DNA of 64,000 nt from Prochlorococcus marinus XMU1411 (GCF_017696075.1 NZ_JAAORI010000005.1:1-64000), one strand, 5' to 3'. Shown: positions 1-10,643, counted from the stretch's first letter. The notes: generated from the letters alone by a model not told the origin. Made by a program: numbers and translations.

Positions 1-57
1 TAATTCATTTGAAAGTAATTGACCGTAATTTTTACAGTCAATAGCTTGAGTGGTCAT
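1..57 (-). CDS. start of an unidentified gene, cut by the window edge
   Basis: An ATG at 57-55 on the minus strand is preceded by a strong Shine-Dalgarno match (AGGAAGG, five bases before the ATG) and opens a frame that stays open to the window edge (begins [15 protein letters not shown]). Only 19 codons are visible, so no function can be given. The stop of the upstream 72-aa gene lies just 15 bases before this ATG, as expected for two genes of one transcript. Confidence 0.5.
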   Translation of the reverse strand, partial: MTTQAIDCKNYGQLLSNEL

Positions 58-71
58 TTGACCTTCCTCAT

Positions 72-290
72 CTAGTGGAATACCCACAATACCTTAATTA
101 TGAACCTTCCTTCATCAGGTTTAGGAGTATAACCAGTAGGTACTCCATCTTCATCAATTGTGGCAGACGCCAATACAGCTGTGGCACCCATCATTCCTGC
201 ATTAGGAGAAGAATTTTTAGAGTTTGATGCATCACTGTTTTTTTCTTTTTTTTCTTTTGAATTTTGATTTAACTTATCTGATGAGGTCAT
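72..290 (-). CDS. conserved small hypothetical protein, 72 aa
   Basis: A 72-residue protein with a Lys/Ser/Asn-rich, probably disordered N-terminus (about residues 1-30) and a more ordered C-terminus that includes a [15 protein letters not shown] stretch. I do not recognise the family. The end (LWV) recalls the first strand of PSRP-3/Ycf65 proteins, but the protein stops there, so this is not a safe call. No signal peptide or membrane helix is evident. The next minus-strand gene starts 15 bases after its stop with a good ribosome binding site, which argues against reading the stop as a frameshift error. Confidence 0.6.
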   Translation of the reverse strand: MTSSDKLNQNSKEKKEKNSDASNSKNSSPNAGMMGATAVLASATIDEDGVPTGYTPKPDEGRFIIKVLWVFH

Positions 291-396
291 TCACTTATTT
301 AGGTTCAATAAATAATTTATCAGTTTATGGACACATTTTGATTTATTTATTCAAAATTTCTTGATTTTAGTTATCGCTAACTTCTAAACAGAATTT

Positions 397-555
397 TTAT
401 CTATCATGAGATACTTCATAAAAATCATAAATAGTGGCTTCCAATGAATCCCAAAGATCTTTGGGAATATCGTTTTCTTCCGCGAACATGCCAAGCTGAC
501 TAGCTAAGCCTCTTGCTTGAGAGAGTTTCGAATCATATGAATCGGACTTATTCAT
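397..555 (-). CDS. small acidic protein, 52 aa, unknown function
   Basis: Found by reading the gap between the 72-aa gene and pepP. ATG at 555-553, TAA at 399-397, 52 residues (begins MNKSDSYDSKLSQARG, later AEENDIPKDLWDSLE). It is acidic, has no membrane segment, and looks like a helical protein. Its codon use resembles the neighbours and it fills an otherwise empty gap in a very compact genome, which supports it being real. No family was recognised. There is no clear Shine-Dalgarno sequence, which is common in this lineage. Confidence 0.6.
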   Translation of the reverse strand: MNKSDSYDSKLSQARGLASQLGMFAEENDIPKDLWDSLEATIYDFYEVSHDR

Positions 556-609
556 TTTTTTGCTTTAAACTTAATAAAAAATAAATCTATTAACTTGATA
601 AGTCAAATT

Positions 610-1935
610 TCAAAATTCTAAATCAGAAATTTCTTTTAATGCAGCAATACTTAAAACTTCTGGTTTTGTATCTGTGACCAGTACATCGTCTTCTATTCTT
701 ATACCTATGCCTTTCCATTTCTCATCTATAGGGGGTTGTCCCTCAGGTACTGGGATCCTATCACTTATGTAGATCCCAGGTTCTACCGTAAGAATCATTC
801 CATTCTGTAATGGCACTTCATAGTCCCCCATTCTGTATGCTCCAACATCATGAACATCTAAGCCAAGCCAATGTCCAGTTCTATGCATGTAAAGATGTTT
901 ATAAGATTGATTCTCAATTATCTCCTCAGTACTGCCTGACAATAAACCAATTTCTTTTAATCCTTCTATAAGAATTGTTAAAGCAACATTATGAACATGA
1001 CTAGAATTCGATCCTTTTACAGCACTTTTAATTGCATTTTTCTGCGCACTCAATACGATTTCATAGATAATTTTTTGCTCATTCGAAAATTTACCACCAA
1101 TTGGAATGGTTCTTGTTATGTCTCCATTGTAATAATCAATTAGTGAGCAACCAGCATCCACTAACAATAAATCTTCCTTCTTCAAGGGTGAATCATTTGA
1201 AGTGTAATGCAAAATACAGGCGTTATCTCCTGATGCAACAATTGAGTTATAAGCTGGTCCTCTCGCCCCTTTTTCCAGAAAAAATCCCTCTAGAAGACCC
1301 TGAATTTGTCTTTCATTTTTCTTTGATGAAATTGATTCTCTAACTAATTCATGAGCTTCTGCTGAGATTTGAATAGCCTCTCTCATTCTCTTAATTTCAA
1401 ATTCACTTTTAATTAATCTCATCTCATTTAAATAAATTTCTGGAGATTTTATAGAATTTCCACCAATGCCTAATCTTGAGCGATTTTCAAGTTGTTGTGA
1501 AAAAATTTCCAGTATTATTTTCTCAACTGATGGATGCTTACCAATAGAAAAAACAAGTTCGTCAGAACCATTTATATAGGCTGGGAGTAAATCTTTTAAT
1601 TCGTTTATTGAGTGAGCCTTATCAGCATTAAACTCTTTTTCAGCGCCTTCTAAACCCCATCTAAAGCCATGCCAGACTTCGCTTATAACATCTTTAGGAG
1701 CAACAAACATAATAAATCTCTCTCCCTTTGGCTTATGCGATAAGAAAAGAGCGATTGCATCTGGCTCATCAAAACCGGTTAAATACCAAAAATTACTATC
1801 TTGTCTAAAAGGATATTCACAATCAGCATGATGCTTTACGAGACTAGCACCAGGGATAATAGCAGCTTTTCCGTTTAATTTATTGAGGAAGATTTCTCTT
1901 CTTTCTTCAAAAACTTTATTTTCAGGTTTAAACAT
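610..1935 (-). CDS. pepP: Xaa-Pro aminopeptidase (aminopeptidase P)
   Basis: A cytosolic metallopeptidase that removes an N-terminal residue preceding proline. 441 aa, the usual length for bacterial PepP, with an N-terminal AMP_N domain (about 4-135) and a C-terminal pitta-bread peptidase M24 domain (about 180-430). The dinuclear metal ligands are all visible: Asp260 (VDAG), Asp272 (GDIT), His355 (TGHWLG), Glu385 (TVEPG) and Glu415 (IRIED). His362 is also conserved. ATG start; the gene is monocistronic and divergent from the CNNM-type gene across a 73-base gap. Assignment is firm for the family and strong for the specificity. Confidence 0.95.
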   Translation of the reverse strand: MFKPENKVFEERREIFLNKLNGKAAIIPGASLVKHHADCEYPFRQDSNFWYLTGFDEPDAIALFLSHKPKGERFIMFVAPKDVISEVWHGFRWGLEGAEKEFNADKAHSINELKDLLPAYINGSDELVFSIGKHPSVEKIILEIFSQQLENRSRLGIGGNSIKSPEIYLNEMRLIKSEFEIKRMREAIQISAEAHELVRESISSKKNERQIQGLLEGFFLEKGARGPAYNSIVASGDNACILHYTSNDSPLKKEDLLLVDAGCSLIDYYNGDITRTIPIGGKFSNEQKIIYEIVLSAQKNAIKSAVKGSNSSHVHNVALTILIEGLKEIGLLSGSTEEIIENQSYKHLYMHRTGHWLGLDVHDVGAYRMGDYEVPLQNGMILTVEPGIYISDRIPVPEGQPPIDEKWKGIGIRIEDDVLVTDTKPEVLSIAALKEISDLEF

Positions 1936-2008
1936 AGATTGTCTATTGGCGTGTTTAAAAAAAAATGGAAGAATGAATTAATACAGATTTAGTAACTAAC
2001 CTATTTTA

Positions 2009-2986
2009 ATGGAACCAAGTGTTTACGGTTTAATTGTTCTTATAATAATTATCTTAATTGGGTCAGCATGTTGTTCGGGAGTAGAAGCTGCTTTTTTAGC
2101 TGTAAATTCGATTCGCATTCTAGAGATAGCCTCTAAACAAAAACCAAAGAGTTCTGCAAATCAACTCCTTAAACTTAGAAAACATCTTGGAAGAACATTA
2201 ACTGTAATTACTATTACTAATAATGGATTTAACATAATTGGAAGTCTTATTTTAGGAGTATATGGAGCATTGGTTATTAATAGTAGTTATGGCCTAACCC
2301 TGTTTTCAATTTCTTTTTACATACTAGTCGTACTAGTAGGAGAAGTACTACCTAAGGCTCTTGGTACAAGATTCTCAGTTCAAATAGCATTATTATCAGT
2401 TCCTATCTTGAGAATATTGCATACTTTAATGAGACCATTTTTAGTATTAATAGAACAAATATTTCCAGTTATTACGGCAGAAAATGAAATTTCAACAGAT
2501 GAAGAAGAAATTAGACAAATGGCAAAAATTGGAAGCCAAAAAGGTTTGATAGAAGCTGATGAAGCAGCAATGATATTTAAGGTTTTTCAATTAAATGATT
2601 TAAAAGCTAAAGATTTAATGATTCCTAGAGTATCAGCACCTTGTCTTGATGGGTCTTCGAATCTTGAAGAAATTTCAAAACTTATAATGGGCGATAACTC
2701 TCCATGGTGGGTTATTTTGGGAGATAAAGTTGACAAAATACAGGGGGTGGTTCCCCGTGAGAGAATGCTAGCAGAATTAATTAATGGAGAAAATAAAAAA
2801 TTATTGTCAGAAATTTGCCAACCTGTGGACTACATTCCCGAAATGATTAAGGCAGACCAATTATTAACAAGATTTGACAAGAATCATAAAGGAGTGAAAG
2901 TAGTAGTAGATGAATTTGGAGGATTCGTGGGCATTATTGGTGCAGAAGCTGTGTTATCTGTTTTAGCTGGCTGGTGGAAAAAATAA
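2009..2986 (+). CDS. CNNM/HlyC-type membrane protein, DUF21 plus CBS pair
   Basis: 325 aa. The N-terminal DUF21 transmembrane domain (about residues 1-155) has four hydrophobic segments and the conserved GEVLPKALG motif. A Bateman module of two CBS domains follows (about 185-320). The C-terminal CorC_HlyC domain found in longer relatives is missing, so this is the short form. Characterised members of the wider CNNM/CorC family move or regulate Mg2+ and sense adenine nucleotides or Mg-ATP through the CBS pair; often annotated as hemolysin-like, but no haemolytic role is implied. It is followed after 3 bases by the GTPase gene, so the two are probably co-transcribed. The transported ion is not known. 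Confidence 0.85.
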   Translation: MEPSVYGLIVLIIIILIGSACCSGVEAAFLAVNSIRILEIASKQKPKSSANQLLKLRKHLGRTLTVITITNNGFNIIGSLILGVYGALVINSSYGLTLFSISFYILVVLVGEVLPKALGTRFSVQIALLSVPILRILHTLMRPFLVLIEQIFPVITAENEISTDEEEIRQMAKIGSQKGLIEADEAAMIFKVFQLNDLKAKDLMIPRVSAPCLDGSSNLEEISKLIMGDNSPWWVILGDKVDKIQGVVPRERMLAELINGENKKLLSEICQPVDYIPEMIKADQLLTRFDKNHKGVKVVVDEFGGFVGIIGAEAVLSVLAGWWKK

Positions 2987-2989
2987 ATC

Positions 2990-4231
2990 ATGAAACAATT
3001 TAAAATTAAAAAAAATTATTTACTTTTAAAAAATTGGTGGGGGACTATTGATCTTACCAACTATGAAAAAAGTTATTTTAATAGGGACATAATTTCTTTT
3101 AATCAACAACTTTTTAGGCTCAAAGAAAAAAAAATAAGAATTGGCGCATATGGTAAATCAGGCGTAGGGAAATCTTCTGTTTTAAATTCTTTATTAGAAA
3201 AAGATATATTTAAAACAGATATTATCAACGGGACCACAAGAGGAATTCAGTCTGAAGAATGGAAATTCAAAGATCAATCACTCAACAGTATAGAGTTACT
3301 AGATTCTCCAGGATTTGATTTCTGCGATATTAAATTCCCAGATAAAGTTTACTCCTCTATAAATCACTCAGATCTTATTTTATTTATAATTTCGGGAGAT
3401 TTAAATAGAAATGAGTTAAACGAAATCAGCTCTTTTATAAAAGATGGAAAAAAAATTATTTTAATTTTAAACAAAATCGATCTATTTAATAAAAATGAAT
3501 TAAAAGAAATCATTGAAAATATAAAGGTTAAGCTTCCAAAAGATTTAAATATTCCAATAATCATTAATAATGAAAACAATCTTAAAAATTACATAGCAAA
3601 ATTAATCAATCAATATGGTGAGATACTATTAACACTAAATTCTATTCAATTAGCTGACAAATTGTTTCTGAAAATAAAAGAGCAAAGATTGAAAAGAAGG
3701 CAGAAATTAGCTCAATCAGCTATTGGTAAATTTTCGACTATAAAGGCATCCGCAGTAGCTCTTAATCCTTTTATTTTTGTTGATGTTGCTGGTAGTTTTG
3801 CGCTAGATACTGCATTGATTAACGAATTAAGTAAGATTTACGGCTTAAAGTTGAAAGGTGAATCTACAAGAAAAATATTTAAAAATATATCCATTAATAA
3901 TTTATATTTGGGAATCACTCAAGTCGGCGTTAATACATCTTTCAACCTTATTAAGAAACTAATTCTTTTAACAGCACCTTTTACTAACGGGCTTTCATTA
4001 TTACCCTATGGACCCATAGCAATTATTCAAGCTGCAATAGCGATTTATTCTACAAAAATTCTAGGGAAATTAGCAGCAAAAGAGATATTTGTAAGAAGCA
4101 AAGCTTCTTTTATAGAACCTGCTATTTTGATCCAAAATATGAATTTTAATGACCCAGAGATTTTTAACTACATAAATATTTATTTTTCAAGTAGAAATTT
4201 AAATAATAATTTTGTTAGTTTTCTACCTTAA
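2990..4231 (+). CDS. Era-like GTPase with C-terminal DUF697 membrane-associated domain
   Basis: 413 aa. The G domain shows Walker A at residues 55-62 (GKSGVGKS), G3 at 105-108 (DSPG) and G4 at 161-164 (NKID). The C-terminal part (about 240-390) has alternating hydrophobic and Gly/Ala-rich helices typical of DUF697/YcjF-type proteins, which probably contact the membrane. The role of these GTPases is not settled; links to envelope stress and membrane remodelling are suggested for related proteins. It lies 3 bases after the CNNM-type gene and 8 bases before nadD, suggesting one transcript of four genes. Confidence 0.8.
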   Translation: MKQFKIKKNYLLLKNWWGTIDLTNYEKSYFNRDIISFNQQLFRLKEKKIRIGAYGKSGVGKSSVLNSLLEKDIFKTDIINGTTRGIQSEEWKFKDQSLNSIELLDSPGFDFCDIKFPDKVYSSINHSDLILFIISGDLNRNELNEISSFIKDGKKIILILNKIDLFNKNELKEIIENIKVKLPKDLNIPIIINNENNLKNYIAKLINQYGEILLTLNSIQLADKLFLKIKEQRLKRRQKLAQSAIGKFSTIKASAVALNPFIFVDVAGSFALDTALINELSKIYGLKLKGESTRKIFKNISINNLYLGITQVGVNTSFNLIKKLILLTAPFTNGLSLLPYGPIAIIQAAIAIYSTKILGKLAAKEIFVRSKASFIEPAILIQNMNFNDPEIFNYINIYFSSRNLNNNFVSFLP

Positions 4232-4239
4232 AACTTAAA

Positions 4240-4818
4240 ATGAAAAAAAACATTGCTTTATTTGGTACAAGTGCTGATCCACCTACAATTGGACACAAAA
4301 AAATTCTTGAAGAATTATCCAAAATTTATGCTTTTACCATTAGCTATGTGAGCAACAACCCCCAAAAAAAACACATAGAGGATATCTCAATTCGTAGCCA
4401 TTTATTAAAAACTCTTATTGATGATTTAGATAATCCGAAAATTTTATTTAATCAAAACATAAGTAGCCAATGGGCAGTAGAGTCAATCAAAAAATGTAAA
4501 GAAATTTATAAATTTAATAATTTAGATTTTGTAATTGGGAGTGATTTAATTAAAGATATTTTCTACTGGAAAAATTTCGACAAAATTATTTTGGAAGTAA
4601 GTTTTTTTATAATTTTAAGAGAGGGATATCCTGTTGAATCAAATACTCTTAAAATGTTAGAAACTTATAGAGTGAAATTTAAGATTTCAACCATCAAAAC
4701 CCCAAACATTTCAAGTTCTAAGTTTAGATTAAATTTTAATTGTTCTAATTTACCGTCGTCGTTAATAGATATAGTTAAGAGGAATAACTTATATGAATCC
4801 ATCAAATTAGTTGAATGA
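4240..4818 (+). CDS. nadD: nicotinate-nucleotide adenylyltransferase
   Basis: Joins nicotinate mononucleotide and ATP to give deamido-NAD+, the step before NadE. 192 aa, normal for NadD. The nucleotidyltransferase motif is at residues 16-19 (TIGH, in GTSADPPTIGH), and the second ATP-binding motif ISSSKFR is at 157-163. The stop overlaps the nadE start by 4 bases (ATGA at 4815-4818), so NadD and NadE are translationally coupled and make the last two steps of NAD+ synthesis together. Confidence 0.93.
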   Translation: MKKNIALFGTSADPPTIGHKKILEELSKIYAFTISYVSNNPQKKHIEDISIRSHLLKTLIDDLDNPKILFNQNISSQWAVESIKKCKEIYKFNNLDFVIGSDLIKDIFYWKNFDKIILEVSFFIILREGYPVESNTLKMLETYRVKFKISTIKTPNISSSKFRLNFNCSNLPSSLIDIVKRNNLYESIKLVE

Positions 4819-6512
4819 AATTTTTACTTGCCCAAATAAATCCAGTTGTTGGAGATTTAGAGGGCAATGCAAAAAAAATACTTAATATTGCTTCGAAAGC
4901 TAGCTTAATTTCTGCTGATTTTGTTCTTACTCCAGAATTATCATTATGGGGATATCCAGCAAATGACTTACTTTTTAAAAAAAATTTAATCAAAAATCAA
5001 TACCAAATTCTTGATCAATTAGCTTTAGATATTAATAAAAAATATGGCAACTTAAGCATCTCAATCGGAATAGCTGAGAAGGTAAATGATTCTTTTTTTC
5101 CTAATCTTTATAATTCTATTGCGTTGGTTGAGGGCGGTGAATGGAAAATAATTGCTCGGAAAATTATTCTTCCAACTTATGAAGTATTTGATGAGAAAAG
5201 ATACTTTAGATCAGAAGAAAAAGTTTCAGTATTGATTAAACAAATTAAAAATAAAACTTGGCGACTTGGCTTTACTATATGTGAGGATTTATGGGTCAAC
5301 AAAGATATAGAAGGTAGAGGAATCCATAGAAAAAATCCCATTATTGATTTAAAGAAAAAAAAAGTTGATATTTTAGTAAATTTATCAGCCTCCCCATATA
5401 CTCTGAAAAAGTTAGAGCTAAGATCCAAGGTTTCCAGTTTTGCTGCACAATATCTTCAAGTACCGCTGATTTATGTCAACCAGATTGGAGCAAATGATAA
5501 TTTAATTTTTGATGGAAATAGTTTTATTCTTGATAAGAATGGATCTAAAATTAAGCAATTAAAATCTTTTTCGGAAGATCTCTCCAGCTGGGAAATTGAG
5601 CAAACAAAACCTGAAAAAAATGAATTTAAAAACTCCGAAATGTCATCAATTTTTGATGCATTAGTCCTTGGTGTTAAAGATTATGCAAAAAAATGTGGAT
5701 TTAAAACAGCTTTAGTTGGATTAAGTGGTGGTATTGATTCAGCACTTGTCTCAGCAATTGCTACAGCGGCTCTAGGAAGTGATAATGTTTATTGCGTTTC
5801 AATGCCCTCTAAGTGGAGCTCATCTCATTCAAAGAGTGATGCAAAAGATTTAGCAAGAAGATTAAAGATAAGTTTCAAGAGCATTCCAATTGAAAACTTG
5901 ATGACCTCTTTTGAAGAATCATTTTTAAAAAACATATCTTTCGCGATGGCTGAAATAACAAATCAAAATATTCAGTCAAGGATAAGAGGCACTCTTCTTA
6001 TGGCTTTAGCAAATCAAGAAAAGCATTTGTTACTCTCAACAGGCAATAAATCAGAACTAGCCGTAGGATATTGCACACTTTATGGTGATATGAATGGGGG
6101 ATTATCTGTAATTGGGGATTTATATAAAACTAATGTTTTTAAATTATGCAATTGGCTTGATAGTGAAGACTCAATAAATAGTAGAAAGTTATATATGTTA
6201 GATACTAGTGTAGATATAATTGGAGAAAATATACGTAAAAAAGCTCCAAGTGCTGAATTAGGGCCTAATCAATTAGATACGGATTCTCTCCCACCTTACT
6301 CTATTTTAGATAAAATTCTTAAAGGAATTATTGAAGAGAAAAAAGATTTACAGCAACTAGAAGAAGATGGTTATAAAAAAGATTTAATTTTAAAAATTAT
6401 CTCACTCATAAAAAAAGCGGAATTTAAACGAAAGCAGGCTCCTCCAATCCTAAAACTAAGCAGTCAATCATTAGGAAGTGACTGGAGAGTTCCCATAGCA
6501 ATATCTTATTAA
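4815..6512 (+). CDS. nadE: glutamine-dependent NAD+ synthetase
   Basis: Amidates deamido-NAD+ to NAD+ using glutamine-derived ammonia. 565 aa, the two-domain form. The N-terminal nitrilase-type glutaminase domain (1-260) has the Glu41-Lys116-Cys156 triad (the Cys sits in TICEDLW). The C-terminal synthetase domain has the PP-loop SGGIDS at 304-309. The upstream nadD overlaps by 4 bases. The stop interlocks with that of the convergent DUF3326 gene in a TTAA (6509-6512), leaving no intergenic space for a terminator. Confidence 0.96.
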   Translation: MKFLLAQINPVVGDLEGNAKKILNIASKASLISADFVLTPELSLWGYPANDLLFKKNLIKNQYQILDQLALDINKKYGNLSISIGIAEKVNDSFFPNLYNSIALVEGGEWKIIARKIILPTYEVFDEKRYFRSEEKVSVLIKQIKNKTWRLGFTICEDLWVNKDIEGRGIHRKNPIIDLKKKKVDILVNLSASPYTLKKLELRSKVSSFAAQYLQVPLIYVNQIGANDNLIFDGNSFILDKNGSKIKQLKSFSEDLSSWEIEQTKPEKNEFKNSEMSSIFDALVLGVKDYAKKCGFKTALVGLSGGIDSALVSAIATAALGSDNVYCVSMPSKWSSSHSKSDAKDLARRLKISFKSIPIENLMTSFEESFLKNISFAMAEITNQNIQSRIRGTLLMALANQEKHLLLSTGNKSELAVGYCTLYGDMNGGLSVIGDLYKTNVFKLCNWLDSEDSINSRKLYMLDTSVDIIGENIRKKAPSAELGPNQLDTDSLPPYSILDKILKGIIEEKKDLQQLEEDGYKKDLILKIISLIKKAEFKRKQAPPILKLSSQSLGSDWRVPIAISY

Positions 6513-7567
6513 TCACTATAAGAACACTCTTGGATTTTTTTTAAAGGCCGTTTAACTGAATCAAGGTTGATTCCTTTTTTGATAGCAAGAATTATGCCTG
6601 CAGCTTCTAAATAATTATCAACTTCAAAAAGATTGGGATAATTATAAAACTCATTCGTCACTTTTAATGTATTTTGATTTTTTACAGAGATAATATTTAA
6701 ACCTTTTTCAATCCCTGCTAGTACTGCTTCTCCTCCTAATGCACCATTAGGAACAACAATCGATTCAATCTGATCAGGATGTAGTGAGATTAATTCATTT
6801 TTAGCAGGCAATTCAACAATATCAGGTGCATTGCTTAACCCAATCAGTACAGATGGTAAAAAAGTGTATCCTATTTCTTCTGCAGCTGCACGAGGATCTA
6901 AATTTTCATTCAATTCAATTGGATTTAAAGCAGGTGCGTGAGCACAGGGAACTTTTAAAAATTTGCTTATTAAATGACTTATAACTGCTTCGACTCCAGC
7001 AATAGGATCAACCCCTTTCCCATCTCGATAGATATTTGTTTCTAAAGAATCTGGATCATCTGGAAATTTTGCCACAATTGCTATTGCCGTAACTCCTTTT
7101 TCTATTAAACATTTTCCAGCATCAATTAGAGTATCAGGATTTTCAATTTTGCCACCACTGATTTTTGAAGAATCAGAATCAATAACTATGTTTAATGGCT
7201 TTCTTGTAATCACATAAGAATGAACACTAATTCCTAAAGTAGAAACACATGCATCAGCAACTTGTAAATGTCTCAATAATATTTCTTTTTCAATGGCTGA
7301 ATCAAAAATTATCCCAATTTTCTGTTGCTTTACCTTTTTTAAAGCGATTTCTCCTTTAGCAAGTCGGTCTAAACTATAACCCTCAACATAAAAAATATTT
7401 TTATCTTTTTCAGAAAGATTACCACCATTCATAACATTTGGATGAGTAATTAAACATCCACTTGCCGATGATAATAATTTAGCGGTTGGAAGTGCATCTC
7501 CAGCAAAACCTCCTACTTCACAACCAATACCAGTTGGAACTATGAATATTGTTGGTGAATTTTCCAT
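6509..7567 (-). CDS. DUF3326 family protein
   Basis: 352 aa, conserved in cyanobacteria and plant plastids but of unknown biochemical function. The N-terminal stretch (TIFIVPTGIGCEVGGFAGDA) and the Gly/Ala-rich pattern GALGGEAVLAG near residue 280 are typical of the family. No known catalytic motif, signal peptide or membrane helix is apparent. It is the last gene of a same-strand run that starts with the ATP synthase operon and passes through a ferredoxin and a 63-aa protein; the gap to the latter is 27 bases. Confidence 0.8.
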   Translation of the reverse strand: MENSPTIFIVPTGIGCEVGGFAGDALPTAKLLSSASGCLITHPNVMNGGNLSEKDKNIFYVEGYSLDRLAKGEIALKKVKQQKIGIIFDSAIEKEILLRHLQVADACVSTLGISVHSYVITRKPLNIVIDSDSSKISGGKIENPDTLIDAGKCLIEKGVTAIAIVAKFPDDPDSLETNIYRDGKGVDPIAGVEAVISHLISKFLKVPCAHAPALNPIELNENLDPRAAAEEIGYTFLPSVLIGLSNAPDIVELPAKNELISLHPDQIESIVVPNGALGGEAVLAGIEKGLNIISVKNQNTLKVTNEFYNYPNLFEVDNYLEAAGIILAIKKGINLDSVKRPLKKIQECSYSD

Positions 7568-7594
7568 TATTAAAAATATTTCAATTTATATTTC

Positions 7595-7786
7595 TTAATT
7601 AGCTAAGACAGCTTTAATTTTAAGTTTTTTTGTTCCAAAAGAGTCAATAGAATTTTGAATATCAACAATTGACCATCGAATTAAATCACCTTTTTTTTCT
7701 AAATTTGCAATGATGAATTCCCTTAAATTTTTTACTTTTATTGAAGCTGGCCAATCTAAATAGTAATCAACTGAACTTAATTTCAT
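7595..7786 (-). CDS. conserved hypothetical protein, 63 aa
   Basis: A 63-residue soluble protein (begins MKLSSVDYYLDWPASIKVK) rich in alternating hydrophobic residues, suggesting a small alpha/beta fold. It overlaps the ferredoxin stop by 4 bases (7783-7786), which implies translational coupling with the ferredoxin. I do not recognise a family. The pairing makes a role as a ferredoxin partner or maturation factor conceivable, but this is inference only. Confidence 0.7.
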   Translation of the reverse strand: MKLSSVDYYLDWPASIKVKNLREFIIANLEKKGDLIRWSIVDIQNSIDSFGTKKLKIKAVLAN

Positions 7787-8109
7787 TTTTGATATTTACC
7801 AAATTGATCATTATACAAATCATCTTCGACTTCTTTACCAATAACAATATTCAAATCGGATTTGGGATATGCCACACATAAAAGTGCAAAGCCCTTTTCC
7901 CTCAAATCATCATTTAATCCCATAGCATCTTCTTGATCTACAGATCCTTCCAATATCATGGATGCGCAATCTGTACAAACTCCTGAACAACAACTACTTG
8001 GTAAATCTATTCCATTCATTTTTGCCGCTGAAATAACATCTTGATCTTCAGAACATAAAAAACTAATAGTCTTTTGCTCAAATTGAACTTTAATATTGTA
8101 TTCAGGCAT
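7783..8109 (-). CDS. [2Fe-2S] plant-type ferredoxin, divergent
   Basis: 108 aa. The cluster ligands follow the plant-type pattern exactly: Cys40-X4-Cys45-X2-Cys48-X29-Cys78, with an extra adjacent Cys41. The sequence is otherwise distant from PetF, and it has a C-terminal tail (about 90-108) beyond the usual fold, so it is probably a minor ferredoxin with a special partner rather than the main photosynthetic electron carrier. It begins only 16 bases after the atpG stop, so it is probably read from the ATP synthase transcript. Confidence 0.85.
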   Translation of the reverse strand: MPEYNIKVQFEQKTISFLCSEDQDVISAAKMNGIDLPSSCCSGVCTDCASMILEGSVDQEDAMGLNDDLREKGFALLCVAYPKSDLNIVIGKEVEDDLYNDQFGKYQK

Positions 8110-8125
8110 ATCCTAAATCTTATTG

Positions 8126-9076
8126 CTAAACTGTAGAACCTCCTACAACCTCTAATATTTCTTGAGTAATAGCTGCTTGCCTAGCTTTGTTATAGGTTAG
8201 ATTCAAAGTACTTGCTAATTCTTTAGCATTATCACTCGCATTATTCATAGCAGTCATCCTGCAAGCGAGTTCTGAAGCTGCTGACTCTTGAAGAGCTCTT
8301 AGTACCTGATTCTGTAAATATAATGGTAATAAGGAATCTAATAGTTGATCAGGACTTTGTTCAAAAACAATATCTGATGGCAACTTCTCTGAATCACTTT
8401 TTTCCATATTTGATTTTTCAACAAGTAACTTACTATCTTTTGTAGTCAACCTAAAAATTTCATCGTTTTCCTCAGCAATTCCTTGAGGGTCAAGTGGCAA
8501 TAGTGTTTGAACGACAGGAGCGCAGCTGACTAGAGTGATGAATTTCGTGTAAATAATTTCTACCCTATCAGAATTTTCTGAGAGAAATTCAGCTAAAATT
8601 TCATTTGTTACTCCTTCAGAGTCCTTGACTGTGGGTACCTGTTCTAGTTCTTTGAAAGTACTTTTAATTACATATCTATCCTTTCTATTTTGAAAATATC
8701 CAATAGCTTTCTTCCCTACCAAAATTAAATTTGGCTGATACCCTTGTTTGACTAATTCTGCGTATCTTATTTCTACCTTTTTTATTATATTTGTATTGTA
8801 ACCACCGCATAAACCTCTATCCGCAGTTATGCAAACCAAAGTAATGCTCTTAACTTCTCTCTTGGATAATAGAGGAGAGTCGACAGCCTCGAATTGAACT
8901 CTAGATTGGATATTTTCTAAGACACGTGCAAGTTTATCTGCAAAAGGTCTACTCTTAAGAACTTGATCTTGAGCTCTCCTAACTTTTGCAGCTGCAACAA
9001 GTCTCATGGCCTCCGTTATTTTTCTTGTATTTTTAACGGAAACGATTCGATCTCTAATCTCTTTAAGATTTGCCAT
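8126..9076 (-). CDS. atpG: ATP synthase F1 subunit gamma
   Basis: Central rotating shaft of F1. 316 aa, longer than the roughly 286-aa proteobacterial form because of the cyanobacterial/plastid insertion (about residues 197-235). The insertion contains no cysteine, so the thiol switch of the chloroplast gamma subunit is absent. N-terminal helix with [21 protein letters not shown] and the C-terminal helix ending EVVGGSTV are typical. It is the last subunit gene of the operon; beta and epsilon (atpD, atpC) are not in the window, as usual for cyanobacteria. Confidence 0.97.
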   Translation of the reverse strand: MANLKEIRDRIVSVKNTRKITEAMRLVAAAKVRRAQDQVLKSRPFADKLARVLENIQSRVQFEAVDSPLLSKREVKSITLVCITADRGLCGGYNTNIIKKVEIRYAELVKQGYQPNLILVGKKAIGYFQNRKDRYVIKSTFKELEQVPTVKDSEGVTNEILAEFLSENSDRVEIIYTKFITLVSCAPVVQTLLPLDPQGIAEENDEIFRLTTKDSKLLVEKSNMEKSDSEKLPSDIVFEQSPDQLLDSLLPLYLQNQVLRALQESAASELACRMTAMNNASDNAKELASTLNLTYNKARQAAITQEILEVVGGSTV

Positions 9077-9095
9077 GGTATCTCCTTAAATAAAT

Positions 9096-10625
<1,530 letters not shown>

Positions 10626-10643
10626 TTAAGGTTGATTTAAAAG

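Noticed and set aside
1-290. Frameshift joining the 72-aa frame to the frame that runs to the window edge ([13 protein letters not shown]...)
   Set aside because: The second frame has its own ATG at 57 with a strong AGGAAGG ribosome site, so two separate genes explain the sequence better than a broken one. Homologues outside this window would decide.
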